Positions 8,268 to 16,993 of a DNA stretch of 64,000 nt are shown here, piece after piece. Made by a program: the position numbers and the translations under genes. The notes beneath the pieces were generated by a model. The model was given only the letters and a program-made list of their open reading frames with translations, ran no database searches and was not told the origin of the DNA. Origin of the DNA: Jiangella alba (GTDB lineage: Bacteria; Actinomycetota; Actinomycetes; Jiangellales; Jiangellaceae); the NCBI RefSeq assembly GCF_900106035.1, contig NZ_FNUC01000004.1, positions 1,736,001-1,800,000 of the forward strand. The letters are read 5' to 3'. Numbering within the stretch: the first letter of the stretch is position 1; each line of letters opens with the position of its first letter.

Positions 8268-9923
8268 GTGACCGGAGTTCGCATACCCCGCCGCATGCGC
8301 ACCGAAGACCCCGGCTGGACGGCGTCCGCCGACGTCGTCGTGGTCGGCAGCGGCATCGCCGGGCTCACCACCGCGCTGGAGGCCCGCAAGGCCGGCCGGG
8401 TGCTGCTGGTGACCAAGACCCGGCTGTCCGACAGCGCCACCGCGTGGGCGCAGGGCGGCATCGCCGCGGCGCTCGGGCCCGAGGACAGCCCCGAGCAGCA
8501 CCTGCGCGACACTCTCGTGGCCGGCGTCGGCCTGTGCGACGAGGACGCCGTCCGCACGCTGGTGACCGAGGGGCCGCGGCGGGTCCGCGAGCTGGTCGAG
8601 CTGGGCGCGCGGTTCGAGCGCACCCCCAACGGCGACATCGCGCTGACCCGCGAGGGCGGCCACCACCGCGACCGCATCGCGCACTCCGGCGGCGACCAGA
8701 CCGGCAAGGAGATCTCCCGCGCGCTGCTGGAGGCGCTGGCCGCGGTCCGCGAGGACCCGCAGATCGAGGTCGTCGAGCACGCACTCGTCACCGACGTCCT
8801 CACCGACGCCACGGGCCGGGCTTGCGGGGTCGTCCTGCACGTCATCGGCGCCGGGCGGCAGAGCGGTGTCGGCGCGGCGCTCGGCCGGGCGGTCGTGCTG
8901 GCCACCGGCGGGCTCGGCCAGGTCTACGCGTCGACCACCAACCCGCCGGTCTCCACCGGCGACGGCGTCGCGGCGGCGGTGCGGGCCGGCGCGCAGATCG
9001 CCGATCTCGAGTTCGTCCAGTTCCACCCGACGGTGCTGTGGCTCGGCCGCTCCGCCAAGGGGCAGCAGCCGCTGATCTCCGAGGCGGTCCGCGGCGAAGG
9101 CGCCGTCCTGCGCGACGTCGAGGGCCGCCGGTTCATGAAGGGCCGGCACGAGTTGGCCGAGCTGGCCCCCCGCGACGTCGTCGCCAAGGGCGTCATGACC
9201 GCGATGGCCGAGACCGGCGCCGAGCACGTCTGGCTCGACGCCCGGCACCTCGGCGGGACGTTCCTGGAGGAACGGTTCCCGACCATCGTCGCCCGCTGCC
9301 GCTCCTACGGCATCGACCCCGCCACCGACCTCGTGCCCGTCGCGCCGGCCCAGCACTACGCCAGCGGCGGCGTGCGCACCGACCGCCGCGGCCGCACCAG
9401 CGTCCCCGGCCTGTACGCGTGCGGCGAGGTGTCCTGCACCGGCGTCCACGGCGCCAACCGGCTGGCGTCGAACTCGCTGCTGGAGGGGCTGGTCTGGGGC
9501 CACCGCATCGCCGAGGACCTCGCGTCGTCGCTCGGCGACGCCCACCCCGGCGACCCGGTCGAGCGCAGCGGGCCGGTCGGGCTGCTCGCCGCCGACGCCC
9601 GCCCGTTCGTCCAGTCGGCCATGACGGCCGGCGCCGGCGTGCTCCGCTCGGAGTCGACGCTGACGACGCTCGCGGCCCGGCTGGCGAGCCTCACCGCCGA
9701 CCCCGCGAGTGAGCGAATGACCCCGGATTCGTGGGAGACGACCAATCTGCACACCGTGGCCGTTACGCTCGGTCGGCATGCCGCCATGCGGGAAGAGACG
9801 CGTGGCGGTCATTGGCGTGAGGACTTCCCGGACCGGGACGACCCCCGCTGGCGCGGCCACCTGGTCAGCGTCGTGGACCCGGACGGCGTGCTCACGACGA
9901 CATATGAGCCCATGAAGGAGTAA
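8268..9923 (+). CDS. nadB: L-aspartate oxidase
   Basis: 551 residues. Flavoenzyme oxidising L-aspartate to iminoaspartate, the first step of de novo NAD synthesis. The N-terminal FAD-binding motif VVVGSGIAGLTTALEA lies near residue 25, the succinate dehydrogenase-like capping domain includes REGGHHRDRIAHSGGDQTGKE, and active-site segments include EFVQFHPT and GEVSCTGVHGANRLASNSLLEG. GTG at 8268 is preferred; the open frame extends to 8145 and ATG 8295 is an alternative. nadC follows 2 bp after its stop. nadA, its usual partner, is not adjacent. Confidence 0.94.
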   Translation: MTGVRIPRRMRTEDPGWTASADVVVVGSGIAGLTTALEARKAGRVLLVTKTRLSDSATAWAQGGIAAALGPEDSPEQHLRDTLVAGVGLCDEDAVRTLVTEGPRRVRELVELGARFERTPNGDIALTREGGHHRDRIAHSGGDQTGKEISRALLEALAAVREDPQIEVVEHALVTDVLTDATGRACGVVLHVIGAGRQSGVGAALGRAVVLATGGLGQVYASTTNPPVSTGDGVAAAVRAGAQIADLEFVQFHPTVLWLGRSAKGQQPLISEAVRGEGAVLRDVEGRRFMKGRHELAELAPRDVVAKGVMTAMAETGAEHVWLDARHLGGTFLEERFPTIVARCRSYGIDPATDLVPVAPAQHYASGGVRTDRRGRTSVPGLYACGEVSCTGVHGANRLASNSLLEGLVWGHRIAEDLASSLGDAHPGDPVERSGPVGLLAADARPFVQSAMTAGAGVLRSESTLTTLAARLASLTADPASERMTPDSWETTNLHTVAVTLGRHAAMREETRGGHWREDFPDRDDPRWRGHLVSVVDPDGVLTTTYEPMKE

Positions 9924-9925
9924 CG

Positions 9926-10810
9926 ATGAGTCTGCCCGAGCCCGTGACACTCGCGCTGAGCGAGGCGGGTCTCGACCCCCGATACGTCGAGGATCTCGTC
10001 CGGGCCACGCTGGAAGAGGACCTCGGCGGCGGCGCGGACGTCACCACGGTGGCGACGGTGCCCGCCGACCAGCTCGCGGTCGCGGTGCTCGGCGCCCGCG
10101 AGGGCGGCGTGCTGGCCGGCCTCCCGGTGGCCGAGGCGGTCTTCGCCGTCACCGACCCTGGTGTCGAGATCGAGCGGCACGCCGCTGACGGCGCGGAGCT
10201 GCGGGCCGGCGCGAAGGTGCTGACGGTGCACGGCCGCGCCCGCCAGCTGCTGCTGGCCGAGCGGACCGCGCTGAACCTCGCCAGCCGGCTCTCCGGCATC
10301 GCCACCGCCACCCGGTCCTGGGTCGACGCGCTGGCCGGGAGCACCGCCGCTGTCCGCGACACCCGCAAGACCACGCCGCTGCTGCGCCCGCTGGAGAAGT
10401 ACGCGGTGCGGGTCGGCGGCGGGGTCAACCACCGGTCGACGCTGTCCGAGTCGGCGCTGATCAAGGACAACCACATCGCCGCCGCAGGAGGCATCATGGC
10501 GGCCTTCCAGGCGGTCCGGCGGGCCTACCCCGATCTCACCGTCGAGGTCGAGGTCGACGACGTCGACGGCGCCCGCGAGGCGGTCGAGGCCGGCGCCGAC
10601 CTCGTCCTGCTCGACAACTTCACCGTCGACGATGTGCTCGAGGCCGTGAAGGTCGTCGACGGACGGGCCCGGCTCGAGGTCAGCGGCGGGCTGACGCTGG
10701 CGCAGGCCGGCGCGTACGCCGCCACCGGCGTCGACTACCTGTCCACCGGCGCGCTGACCCACTCGGTGCAGGCCCTGGACCTCGGCCTGGACGTCGTCGA
10801 GGCCTCCTGA
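9926..10810 (+). CDS. nadC: Nicotinate-nucleotide pyrophosphorylase (carboxylating)
   Basis: 294 residues. Quinolinate phosphoribosyltransferase converts quinolinate and PRPP to nicotinate mononucleotide. Visible motifs are LEEDLGGGADVTT near the N-terminus, ERTALNLASRLSGIATAT, DTRKTTPLLRPLEKYAVRVGG and the phosphate-binding C-terminal SGGLTLAQAGAYAATGVDYLSTGALTHS region. Directly downstream of nadB and 2 bp upstream of coaX, so almost certainly co-transcribed. Length is typical. Confidence 0.95.
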   Translation: MSLPEPVTLALSEAGLDPRYVEDLVRATLEEDLGGGADVTTVATVPADQLAVAVLGAREGGVLAGLPVAEAVFAVTDPGVEIERHAADGAELRAGAKVLTVHGRARQLLLAERTALNLASRLSGIATATRSWVDALAGSTAAVRDTRKTTPLLRPLEKYAVRVGGGVNHRSTLSESALIKDNHIAAAGGIMAAFQAVRRAYPDLTVEVEVDDVDGAREAVEAGADLVLLDNFTVDDVLEAVKVVDGRARLEVSGGLTLAQAGAYAATGVDYLSTGALTHSVQALDLGLDVVEAS

Positions 10811-10812
10811 CC

Positions 10813-11592
10813 ATGCTGCTGGCGATCGACGTCGGTAACACCGAGACCGTCATCGGGCTGCTCGACGGCCTCGAGGTGCGACACCACTGGCGCGTGGCGA
10901 CCGTGCCCTCGCGCACCACCGACGAGTTCATGGCGCTGCTGCGCGGGCTGTTCGCGGGGACCGACGAGCCGATCGACGGCGTCGCCATCTGCTCGACGGT
11001 CCCCGTGGTGCAGCGCCAGGTGCGGTGGCTGACGGAGCGCTACTTCGCCGACGTTCCGGCGCTGCTGGTCGAGCCCGGCGTCAAGACCGGCGTGCCGATC
11101 CTCATGGACAACCCGCGCGAGGTCGGCACCGACCGCATCGTCAACGCGCTCGCCGCCATGCACAAGTACGGCACCGGGCGGCCGTGCATCATCGTCGACT
11201 TCGGCACCGCCACCACGTTCGACGTCGTCTCGGCGCGCGGTGAATACATCGGCGGCGCCATCGCCCCCGGCATCGACGTGTCGCTGGAGGCACTGCGCAA
11301 CGCCGCGGCCCAACTGCGCCGGGTCGAACTGGTCCGGCCCCGGTCGGTCATCGCCAAGAACACGGTCGAGGCGCTGCAGTCCGGCGCACTGTACGGCTTC
11401 AGCGCCCAGGTCGACGGCGTCGTGACCCGCATGGCGACGGAGCTGGGGGTGGGACTCGACGGTGTCACGGTGATCGGGACGGGTGGGCTGGCGCCGTTGG
11501 TGCTGGACGAGGCGGCGACGATCACCTACCACGAACCGTGGCTGACCCTGATGGGCCTGCGGCTGGTGTTCGACCGCAACCACCCGGCCTAG
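10813..11592 (+). CDS. coaX: Type III pantothenate kinase
   Basis: 259 residues. ASKHA-fold kinase phosphorylating pantothenate, the first committed step to coenzyme A. Phosphate-binding DVGNTET is at residues 5-11; DFGTATTFD and GGAIAPGIDVSLEAL are the other catalytic motifs. It ends the panC-nadB-nadC-coaX run. The stop is shared with the convergent sigma factor gene: CTAG at 11589-11592 supplies TAG to both strands. Confidence 0.94.
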   Translation: MLLAIDVGNTETVIGLLDGLEVRHHWRVATVPSRTTDEFMALLRGLFAGTDEPIDGVAICSTVPVVQRQVRWLTERYFADVPALLVEPGVKTGVPILMDNPREVGTDRIVNALAAMHKYGTGRPCIIVDFGTATTFDVVSARGEYIGGAIAPGIDVSLEALRNAAAQLRRVELVRPRSVIAKNTVEALQSGALYGFSAQVDGVVTRMATELGVGLDGVTVIGTGGLAPLVLDEAATITYHEPWLTLMGLRLVFDRNHPA

Positions 11593-12497
11593 CGCTGCTC
11601 CATCAGGGCGTTGAGGTCGCCGACCGGGCCGAGGTGGTGCAGCTTCTCGGGGTTGATCTGGTTGTGCACGCCCACGACGCGGCCGTCGGCGATGGTGAGC
11701 GACAGCACGCCGATCACCGCGCCGTCGGGGTCCGACACCCGGGCGCCGGGCTGGCCGTTCACCGTCACCGGCGTGACCGTCGTCCCGAGCTGCGCGCCGG
11801 TGCGGCCCAGGTTGGCCAGGAACCGGGCCACCTGCAGCGCGCCGGTCAGCGGCTTGCGCACCGCCGCGGTGATGCCGCCGCCGTCGCCCTGGAACTCGAC
11901 GTCCTCGGCCAGCAACCGCTCCAGCGCGCCGACGTCGCCGTCGTTGAGGGCGGCGAAGAACGTGCGGGCCAGTTCGTCGCGGTGGTCCCGCGACGGCTCG
12001 AAGCGCGGCCGCCGCTCTTCGATGTGCTTGCGGGCGCGGGTCATCAGCTGCCGGCAGTTGGCCTCGCTGCGCTGCACGATCGCCGCGATCTCGCCGTAGC
12101 CGTAGCCGAACACCTCGCGCAGCAGGAACACCGCCCGCTCGACCGGTGACAGTGTCTCCAGCACCACGAGGAACGCCGTCGACAGCGAATCGGTCTGCTC
12201 GACTCGCCTCGCCGGGTCGTCGTCGGTGGCCAGCAGCGGTTCCGGCAGCCACGACCCGACGTACTGCTCGCGCCGGTGCCGGGCCGAGCGCAGCGCGTCG
12301 ATGGCCAGCCGGGTGGTGACGGTGGTGGCGTAGGCCTCGGGGTTGTCGGCGTGGGTGCCGGACTGAGACGCGCGGTGCATGCGCAGGAACGCCTCCTGGA
12401 CGACGTCTTCGGCTTCGCTGACGCTGCCCAGCATGCGGTAGGCCACCGAGAACATCAGCGGCCGGAGGTCGTCGTGGGCGACCGCGAGATCGGTCAC
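11589..12497 (-). CDS. ECF41-type RNA polymerase sigma factor (SigJ family)
   Basis: 302 residues. Sigma region 2 (about residues 15-75, SVAYRMLGSVSEAEDVVQEAFLR) and region 4 (about 110-165, GYGYGEIAAIVQRSEANCRQ) are followed by a SnoaL-like C-terminal domain of about 130 residues, the hallmark of ECF41. That domain holds QGDGGGI (resembling the family DGGGK motif) and the terminal NPEKL. In ECF41 factors this domain modulates activity in place of a separate anti-sigma factor. GTG start at 12497. Divergent from an NAD(P)-dependent dehydrogenase, the usual ECF41 neighbour type, whose promoter matches the ECF41 consensus. Confidence 0.9.
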   Translation of the reverse strand: MTDLAVAHDDLRPLMFSVAYRMLGSVSEAEDVVQEAFLRMHRASQSGTHADNPEAYATTVTTRLAIDALRSARHRREQYVGSWLPEPLLATDDDPARRVEQTDSLSTAFLVVLETLSPVERAVFLLREVFGYGYGEIAAIVQRSEANCRQLMTRARKHIEERRPRFEPSRDHRDELARTFFAALNDGDVGALERLLAEDVEFQGDGGGITAAVRKPLTGALQVARFLANLGRTGAQLGTTVTPVTVNGQPGARVSDPDGAVIGVLSLTIADGRVVGVHNQINPEKLHHLGPVGDLNALMEQR

Positions 12498-12508
12498 GGC
12501 AGCGATCC

Positions 12509-12535
12509 TGTCACAGGACGGCGGGTTGCCTCGTC
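12509..12535 (+). promoter_or_regulatory. ECF41-type promoter TGTCACA-N16-CGTC
   Basis: TGTCACA at 12509-12515 and CGTC at 12532-12535, separated by exactly 16 bp. From memory this is the consensus reported for ECF41 sigma factors. It lies between the ECF41 gene and the divergent dehydrogenase, points at the dehydrogenase, and would place the start of transcription some 25 bases before its ATG. Confidence 0.75.
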
Positions 12536-12568
12536 GGAGGGGGCAGCACACGAGAAGAGGAGAAGGAC

Positions 12569-13504
12569 ATGCGAGTCTTCCTGGCCGGTGCCACCGGCGC
12601 CCTGGGGCGGTCCCTCGTCCCGCTGCTGATCCAGGCCGGCCACGAGGTGACCGGCACGACGCGCTCGGCGGCGAAGGTCGCCGACCTGAATGCCGCCGGC
12701 GCCGAGGGCGTCGTCATGGACGGGCTGGACGCGCAGAGCGTGGCGGCCGCGGTCCGCACCGCCCGCCCGGACGTCATCGTGCATCAGCAGAGCGCGCTGA
12801 GCGACCAGAGCGGCAACCTGAAGCGGTTCGACCGCGACTTCGCCACCACCAACCGGCTGCGCATCGAGGGCACCGACCACCTGCTGGCGGTGGCCCGCGA
12901 GACCGGAGTGACCCGGTTCGTCGCGCAGAGCTTCACCGGCTGGCCCAACGCCCGCAGCGGCGGCCCGGTGAAGACCGAGGACGACCCGCTCGAGCCGAAC
13001 CCCGAGTCGGCCTGCAGCCAGACCCTGCGAGGCATCCAGTACCTGGAGCGGGTCACCACCGGCACGCCCGGTATCGACGGTCTCGCGCTGCGCTACGGCA
13101 GCTTCTACGGCAACGGCACCGGGCTGACCAGCGAGAAGTTCGCCGGCCTTCTGCGCAAGCGGCAGCTGCCGATCGTCGGCGGCGGCACCGCCGTATGGTC
13201 CGTCGCACACATCGACGACGCCGCGCAGGCCACGCTCGCGGCGATCGAGGGCGGAGCACCGGGCATCTACAACATCGTCGACGACGACCCGGCGCCGGCC
13301 GCGGATGTGCTGACGACGCTCGCCGCTGCGTTCGGCGCGAAGCCGCCGCGCCGGTTGCCCACCTGGCTGGCCCGGCCACTGATCGGCGACTTCGGCGTGG
13401 CGTTCATGACCACACTGCGCGGCTCGTCGAACGCCAAGGCCAAGCGCGAACTGGGCTGGAAGCCGGGGCACCCGAGCTGGCGGCAGGGATTCTACGAGCG
13501 GTAG
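12569..13504 (+). CDS. NAD(P)-dependent epimerase/dehydratase family protein
   Basis: 311 residues, extended-SDR fold. Nucleotide motif GATGALGRSLV at about residues 7-17; the position of the usual YxxxK is not obvious, so catalysis is uncertain. ATG at 12569 follows an AGGAGAAGG ribosome-binding site. It is preceded by a match to the ECF41 promoter and is divergent from the ECF41 gene, the COE (carboxymuconolactone decarboxylase, oxidoreductase or epimerase) context known for that sigma group. Likely the sigma factor's main target. Physiological substrate unknown. Confidence 0.82.
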   Translation: MRVFLAGATGALGRSLVPLLIQAGHEVTGTTRSAAKVADLNAAGAEGVVMDGLDAQSVAAAVRTARPDVIVHQQSALSDQSGNLKRFDRDFATTNRLRIEGTDHLLAVARETGVTRFVAQSFTGWPNARSGGPVKTEDDPLEPNPESACSQTLRGIQYLERVTTGTPGIDGLALRYGSFYGNGTGLTSEKFAGLLRKRQLPIVGGGTAVWSVAHIDDAAQATLAAIEGGAPGIYNIVDDDPAPAADVLTTLAAAFGAKPPRRLPTWLARPLIGDFGVAFMTTLRGSSNAKAKRELGWKPGHPSWRQGFYER

Positions 13505-13510
13505 TCGCCC

Positions 13511-13594
13511 GCCGGCCGGGGCGGGGCCGGTCGTTCTCCGGGGCGGCGGTCCGCGCCGGCCGGGGCGGGGTCGGTCGTTCTTCAAGCGGCGGTC
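13511..13594 (+). repeat. Two tandem 40-bp GC-rich direct repeats
   Basis: Units at about 13511-13551 and 13555-13594 share the pattern GCCGGCCGGGGCGGGG, then CGGTCGTTCT, then GCGGCGGTC. They start a few bases after the dehydrogenase stop and lead into the longer repeats beyond 13608. No gene is visible here. Confidence 0.6.
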
Positions 13595-13607
13595 GGGCCG
13601 GTCACGG

Positions 13608-13871
13608 GCGTGGACGACCGTGCGCGTGAGCGTCGCGCGTTCGAGGTTGTCGGTGCCCGCCCGTAGGGTGGGGGCCCTCCCGGCCGGGCGGGGTGTCACT
13701 CCGGCCGAAAGCTCGGCCGAGGCGTTGCTGTGGCCGAGACCCGAGGCTGAACGTCGTCCCCGATCGTGCGTGGACGACCGTGCGCGTGAGCGTCGCGCGT
13801 TCGAGGTTGTCGGTGCCCGCCCGTAGGGTGGGGCCCTCCCGGCCGGGCGGGGTGTCACTCCGGCCGAAAGC
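13608..13871 (+). repeat. Pair of 105-bp direct repeats with DNA-damage-type promoter motif
   Basis: Copies at 13608-13712 and 13768-13871 are identical except for one G missing in the second. Each contains TTGTCGGTG, eight bases, then TAGGGT (13647-13669 and 13807-13829). This matches the RecA-independent (RecA-NDp/PafBC) promoter pattern TTGTCRGTG-N8-TANNNT in the + direction. The motif is followed by a GGGCCC-containing dyad and a GGCGGGGTGTCAC tail. No convincing ORF follows; downstream is a convergent STAS gene. Confidence 0.7.
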
Positions 13872-13995
13872 AACGACACGGTGCCCGTGCCGAGAGAAGG
13901 CTCAACGACGCGGTGCCCGCGCCGAGAGCCGAAGGCGCGACGGCGCCCGCGCCCGAGAGCTCAAGCCGAGGCGGCACCACCCCGGCCCGAGAAAC
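13872..13995. repeat. Degenerate short tandem repeats, no gene seen
   Basis: About 32-bp degenerate units (AACGACrCGGTGCCCGyGCC, then GAGAG) repeat twice and then decay. The stretch 13505-13995 contains only such repeats and the 105-bp pair. Open frames across it have no start signals or domain resemblance and change reading with each repeat unit. Confidence 0.45.
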
Positions 13996-14337
13996 TCAGG
14001 CGCGGCTGGGCGGCACGATGGGACTGTGCTCGGCGAAGGTCCAGCCGTTCGCCTCGATGGCCCGGTGCGCCGGCCCGCTGACCGCGGCGAACGACACCTC
14101 GTAGCCCGACGTGTGGCCGCGGGTCGACAGCTCGCGCAGGAACTCGATGGCGGCGTCGCTCATGCCCGTGACCCGGTGCATGTCGACGACCACGTGATCG
14201 AGCGCGTTCAGCTGCTCCAGCTGGACGACCCTGTCGATGGCCGGGCCGAACGCGTCGTCGGGATCGGTGCCGACCTCGCCGGCCAGGAACACCACGATCT
14301 CGCGGCCTCCGCGGTCGACGACCTCCACTGTGCTCAT
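13996..14337 (-). CDS. STAS-domain protein (anti-sigma-factor-antagonist-like)
   Basis: 113 residues, predicted alternating beta/alpha. The segment HVVVDMHRVTGMSDAAIEFL resembles the STAS core in which the residue before the helix is a phosphorylatable Ser; here the order is GMSDAA, so phospho-control is possible but unproved. Start ATG at 14337 follows a strong GGAGGTGAGG. No kinase or sigma partner is adjacent. An alternative reading is a stand-alone STAS-like structural protein. Confidence 0.6.
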   Translation of the reverse strand: MSTVEVVDRGGREIVVFLAGEVGTDPDDAFGPAIDRVVQLEQLNALDHVVVDMHRVTGMSDAAIEFLRELSTRGHTSGYEVSFAAVSGPAHRAIEANGWTFAEHSPIVPPSRA

Positions 14338-14442
14338 CGACCTCACCTCCACACCCAGCGTGACAGTTCGTGGTATCGGCGGCAAGCATTCCGCGCCTGC
14401 CCATGAACGGCGGGGAACGTCTACCGCCTAGGCTTGTCCTTC

Positions 14443-15939
14443 ATGAGTGGACAGCCGCCGACCGACGATCAGGATTTGCCCGAGCAACTGCGCATCCGGC
14501 GCGAGAAGCGCGCGGAGTTGCTCGCCTCGGGGCAGCCGCCGTATCGTCTCGGATTCCCGCGCAGCCACACGTTCGACGCGCTGCGGGCGGCATATCCCGA
14601 CTTGCCCCCCGGCGCCGAAACCGGCGACCGCGCCTCCGTCGCGGGCCGGGTGATCTTCCTGCGCAACACCGGCAAACTCTGTTTTGCCCGGCTGCGTGAA
14701 GGCGACGGCACCGAACTCCAGGTCATGCTCTCGCTCGATCGCGTCGGCGAGGAGAGCCTGGCGTCCTGGAAGCACCTGGTCGACATCGGCGATCACGTGG
14801 GCGTCGAGGGCGAGGTCATCGTCAGTAAGCGCGGCGAGCTGTCGGTGTCGGCCGAGCGCTGGACCATGCTTTCCAAGGCGCTGCGGCCGCTGCCGGTGGC
14901 GCACAAGGATTTGAATGAGGAAACCCGGGTCCGGCAGCGTTACGTCGACCTCATCGTCAATCCGGACGCCCGGGCCATGGTGCGAACTCGCGCCGTCGTC
15001 ACCCGGTCGGTCCGCGAAACGCTGCATCGGCACGGGTTCATCGAGGTCGAGACGCCGGTACTGCAGCTGATCCACGGCGGCGCGTCGGCGCGGCCTTTCC
15101 AGACGCATCTCAATGCGTTCGACATTCCGATGACGTTGCGCATCGCCCTCGAGCTGTACCTGAAGCGGGCCATCGTCGGGGGCATCGACAAGGTCTACGA
15201 GATCGGCCGCATTTTTCGAAACGAGGGTATCGATTCCACGCACAGCCCCGAGTTCACCATGCTCGAGGCGTACGAGGCCTACGGCGACTACGACACCATG
15301 GCCGAGCTCATCCGTGACCTCGTCGTCGACGCCGCGCGCGCCGTCGGCCGCACGGTGGTGCCCGACGGCCGCGGCGGCGAGATCGACCTCGAGGCGCCCT
15401 GGCAGCACCTGACGCTGCACGAGGCCGTCTCGGGGGCGGTCGGCGAGACGGTCACCATCGACACCCCGGTCGAGCGGCTGCGCGAACTGGCCGAGAAGCA
15501 CGAGGTCGGACTGGACCCGTCGTGGGGTCACGGCGAGGTCGTGCTCGAGCTGTTCGAGAAGCTGGCCGAGCACACGTTCATGACGCCCACGTTCATCCGC
15601 GACTATCCGGAGGAGGCGCGGCCGCTGGCCCGCCCGCACCGCGACGACCCCCGGCTCACCGAGGCGTGGGACCTCGTCATCCGCGGCGTCGAGATGGGCG
15701 TGGCGTACTCCGAGCTGGTCGACCCCGTCCTGCAACGGGACCGGCTGACGGCGCAGTCGCTCAGGGCGGCCGCCGGCGACCCCGAGGCCATGCAGCTCGA
15801 CGAGGACTTCCTGCGCTCGCTCGAATACGGCATGCCGCCCACCGGCGGCATGGGCCTCGGAATCGACCGCCTGATGATCCTGCTCACCGACTCGGGCATT
15901 CGCGAGACGATCCTGTTCCCGCTGGTGAAGCCGGAATGA
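14443..15939 (+). CDS. lysS: Lysyl-tRNA synthetase (class II)
   Basis: 498 residues. Charges tRNA-Lys in the cytosol. N-terminal OB-fold anticodon-binding domain (about 55-150), then a class II catalytic core with motif 2 FRNEGIDSTHSPEFTMLEAY and motif 3 GMGLGIDRLMILL at the C-terminus. ATG at 14443 is preferred to an in-frame TTG 9 bp upstream. The C-terminus ends in the usual FPLVKPE. The next gene overlaps by 4 bp (ATGA). Length matches bacterial LysS and excludes the longer LysX membrane fusion. Confidence 0.95.
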   Translation: MSGQPPTDDQDLPEQLRIRREKRAELLASGQPPYRLGFPRSHTFDALRAAYPDLPPGAETGDRASVAGRVIFLRNTGKLCFARLREGDGTELQVMLSLDRVGEESLASWKHLVDIGDHVGVEGEVIVSKRGELSVSAERWTMLSKALRPLPVAHKDLNEETRVRQRYVDLIVNPDARAMVRTRAVVTRSVRETLHRHGFIEVETPVLQLIHGGASARPFQTHLNAFDIPMTLRIALELYLKRAIVGGIDKVYEIGRIFRNEGIDSTHSPEFTMLEAYEAYGDYDTMAELIRDLVVDAARAVGRTVVPDGRGGEIDLEAPWQHLTLHEAVSGAVGETVTIDTPVERLRELAEKHEVGLDPSWGHGEVVLELFEKLAEHTFMTPTFIRDYPEEARPLARPHRDDPRLTEAWDLVIRGVEMGVAYSELVDPVLQRDRLTAQSLRAAAGDPEAMQLDEDFLRSLEYGMPPTGGMGLGIDRLMILLTDSGIRETILFPLVKPE

Positions 15940-16526
15940 CGGCGCCGGCCGATAACGAGCCGGAACAGCGCTATCGGGTACGGCGGGCACGCACCGCCGA
16001 TGTACGGCACATCCGCGGACTGCTCGACGGTTACGCGTCCCAGCGGATCCTGCTATCGAAAGAGACCGTGACCCTATTCGAGGACATCCAGGAGTTCTGG
16101 GTGGCCGAAACGGTTTCAGAGAGCAGCGCGGTGGGCACTGTCATCGGCTGTGGCGCGTTGCACGTCATGTGGGAGGATCTGGCGGAGGTTCGCACCCTCG
16201 CCGTGGCGCCGGAATGGCGTCGCCACGGCGTCGGGCACGTACTGCTCTCCCGCTTGCTGCGGGTGGCTGAAGAACTCGGGGTCGTGCGCGTGTTCTGTCT
16301 CACGTTCGAGGTCGACTTCTTCGAGCGGCACGGTTTCGAGCGAGTGCAAGGCACGCCGGTAGACACCGACGTCTACGCACAGTTGTTGCGCTCGGCAGAC
16401 GAAGGCGTTGCGGAGTTCCTCGACCTCGACCGGGTGAAGCCGAATACTCTGGGTAACGTGCGGATGCTACGTCGAATGGGTACCACGTCACAAAACGACC
16501 AGGACGACTCGCGGCAGCCGAATTGA
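15936..16526 (+). CDS. GNAT acetyltransferase, amino-acid N-acetyltransferase-like
   Basis: 196 residues. GNAT fold with the acetyl-CoA motif VAPEWRRHGVGHVLLSRLL (about residues 88-106). The RRARTADVRHIRGLLDGYA start and the C-terminal LTFEVDFFERHGFERV resemble the short actinobacterial N-acetylglutamate synthase (ArgA of the Rv2747 type). That would supply the first step of arginine synthesis, but no arg gene is near. Overlaps the lysS stop by 4 bp, so translationally coupled. Acceptor assignment is inference. Confidence 0.75.
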   Translation: MTAPADNEPEQRYRVRRARTADVRHIRGLLDGYASQRILLSKETVTLFEDIQEFWVAETVSESSAVGTVIGCGALHVMWEDLAEVRTLAVAPEWRRHGVGHVLLSRLLRVAEELGVVRVFCLTFEVDFFERHGFERVQGTPVDTDVYAQLLRSADEGVAEFLDLDRVKPNTLGNVRMLRRMGTTSQNDQDDSRQPN

Positions 16527-16602
16527 AATTCGGTGTACTGAGGCGTAACAATAGTGATGTCATACTTAATCTTCGAGGGCACCCCCGCAGGAAGGATCAA
16601 CG

Positions 16603-16938
16603 ATGGCGCAAAAGGTTCAGGTGATTCTGCTCGACGATCTCGATGGCGGTGAAGCTACCGAGACCGTGAGCTTCGCCTTGGACGGAGCCACGTACGAGAT
16701 CGATCTGTCGGCCAAGAACGCCGGTAAGCTCCGCGACGCCATGGCGCCCTACGTCGCCTCGGCTCGCCGGGCGTCGGCACGACGGGGACGCGGGCGGGCC
16801 GCTGCTACCGGCGGGCGGGCCAGCCGCACCGACACCACGGCCATCCGTGAATGGGCCCGCGACCAGGGCCTGAAGGTGTCCGACCGGGGCCGCATCCCGT
16901 CCGACATCTTGGCGAAGTACGAGTCCGCGCACGGGTGA
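16603..16938 (+). CDS. lsr2: Nucleoid-associated protein Lsr2
   Basis: 111 residues. H-NS-like DNA-bridging protein that silences AT-rich and horizontally acquired DNA. N-terminal dimerisation domain MAQKVQVILLDDLDGGEA (1-60), a basic Ala/Arg/Gly linker (62-80), and a C-terminal DNA-binding domain with the AT-hook-like RGR in SDRGRIPSDI (about residues 97-106). ATG at 16603 with AGGAAGG. The 76-bp upstream region is unusually AT-rich for this genome and holds TTGAAA-N17-TAACAA (16523-16551), a weak promoter candidate. Confidence 0.96.
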   Translation: MAQKVQVILLDDLDGGEATETVSFALDGATYEIDLSAKNAGKLRDAMAPYVASARRASARRGRGRAAATGGRASRTDTTAIREWARDQGLKVSDRGRIPSDILAKYESAHG

Positions 16939-16993
16939 CGACACTCGTCAACGCATCCAACCGCGGAGATGCACGGGGGATTTGACGCGGGAA

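Noticed and set aside
13620-14406. Plus-strand open frames through the repeat region
   Set aside because: They translate repeats and the antisense of the STAS gene, lack ribosome sites and have no domain resemblance.
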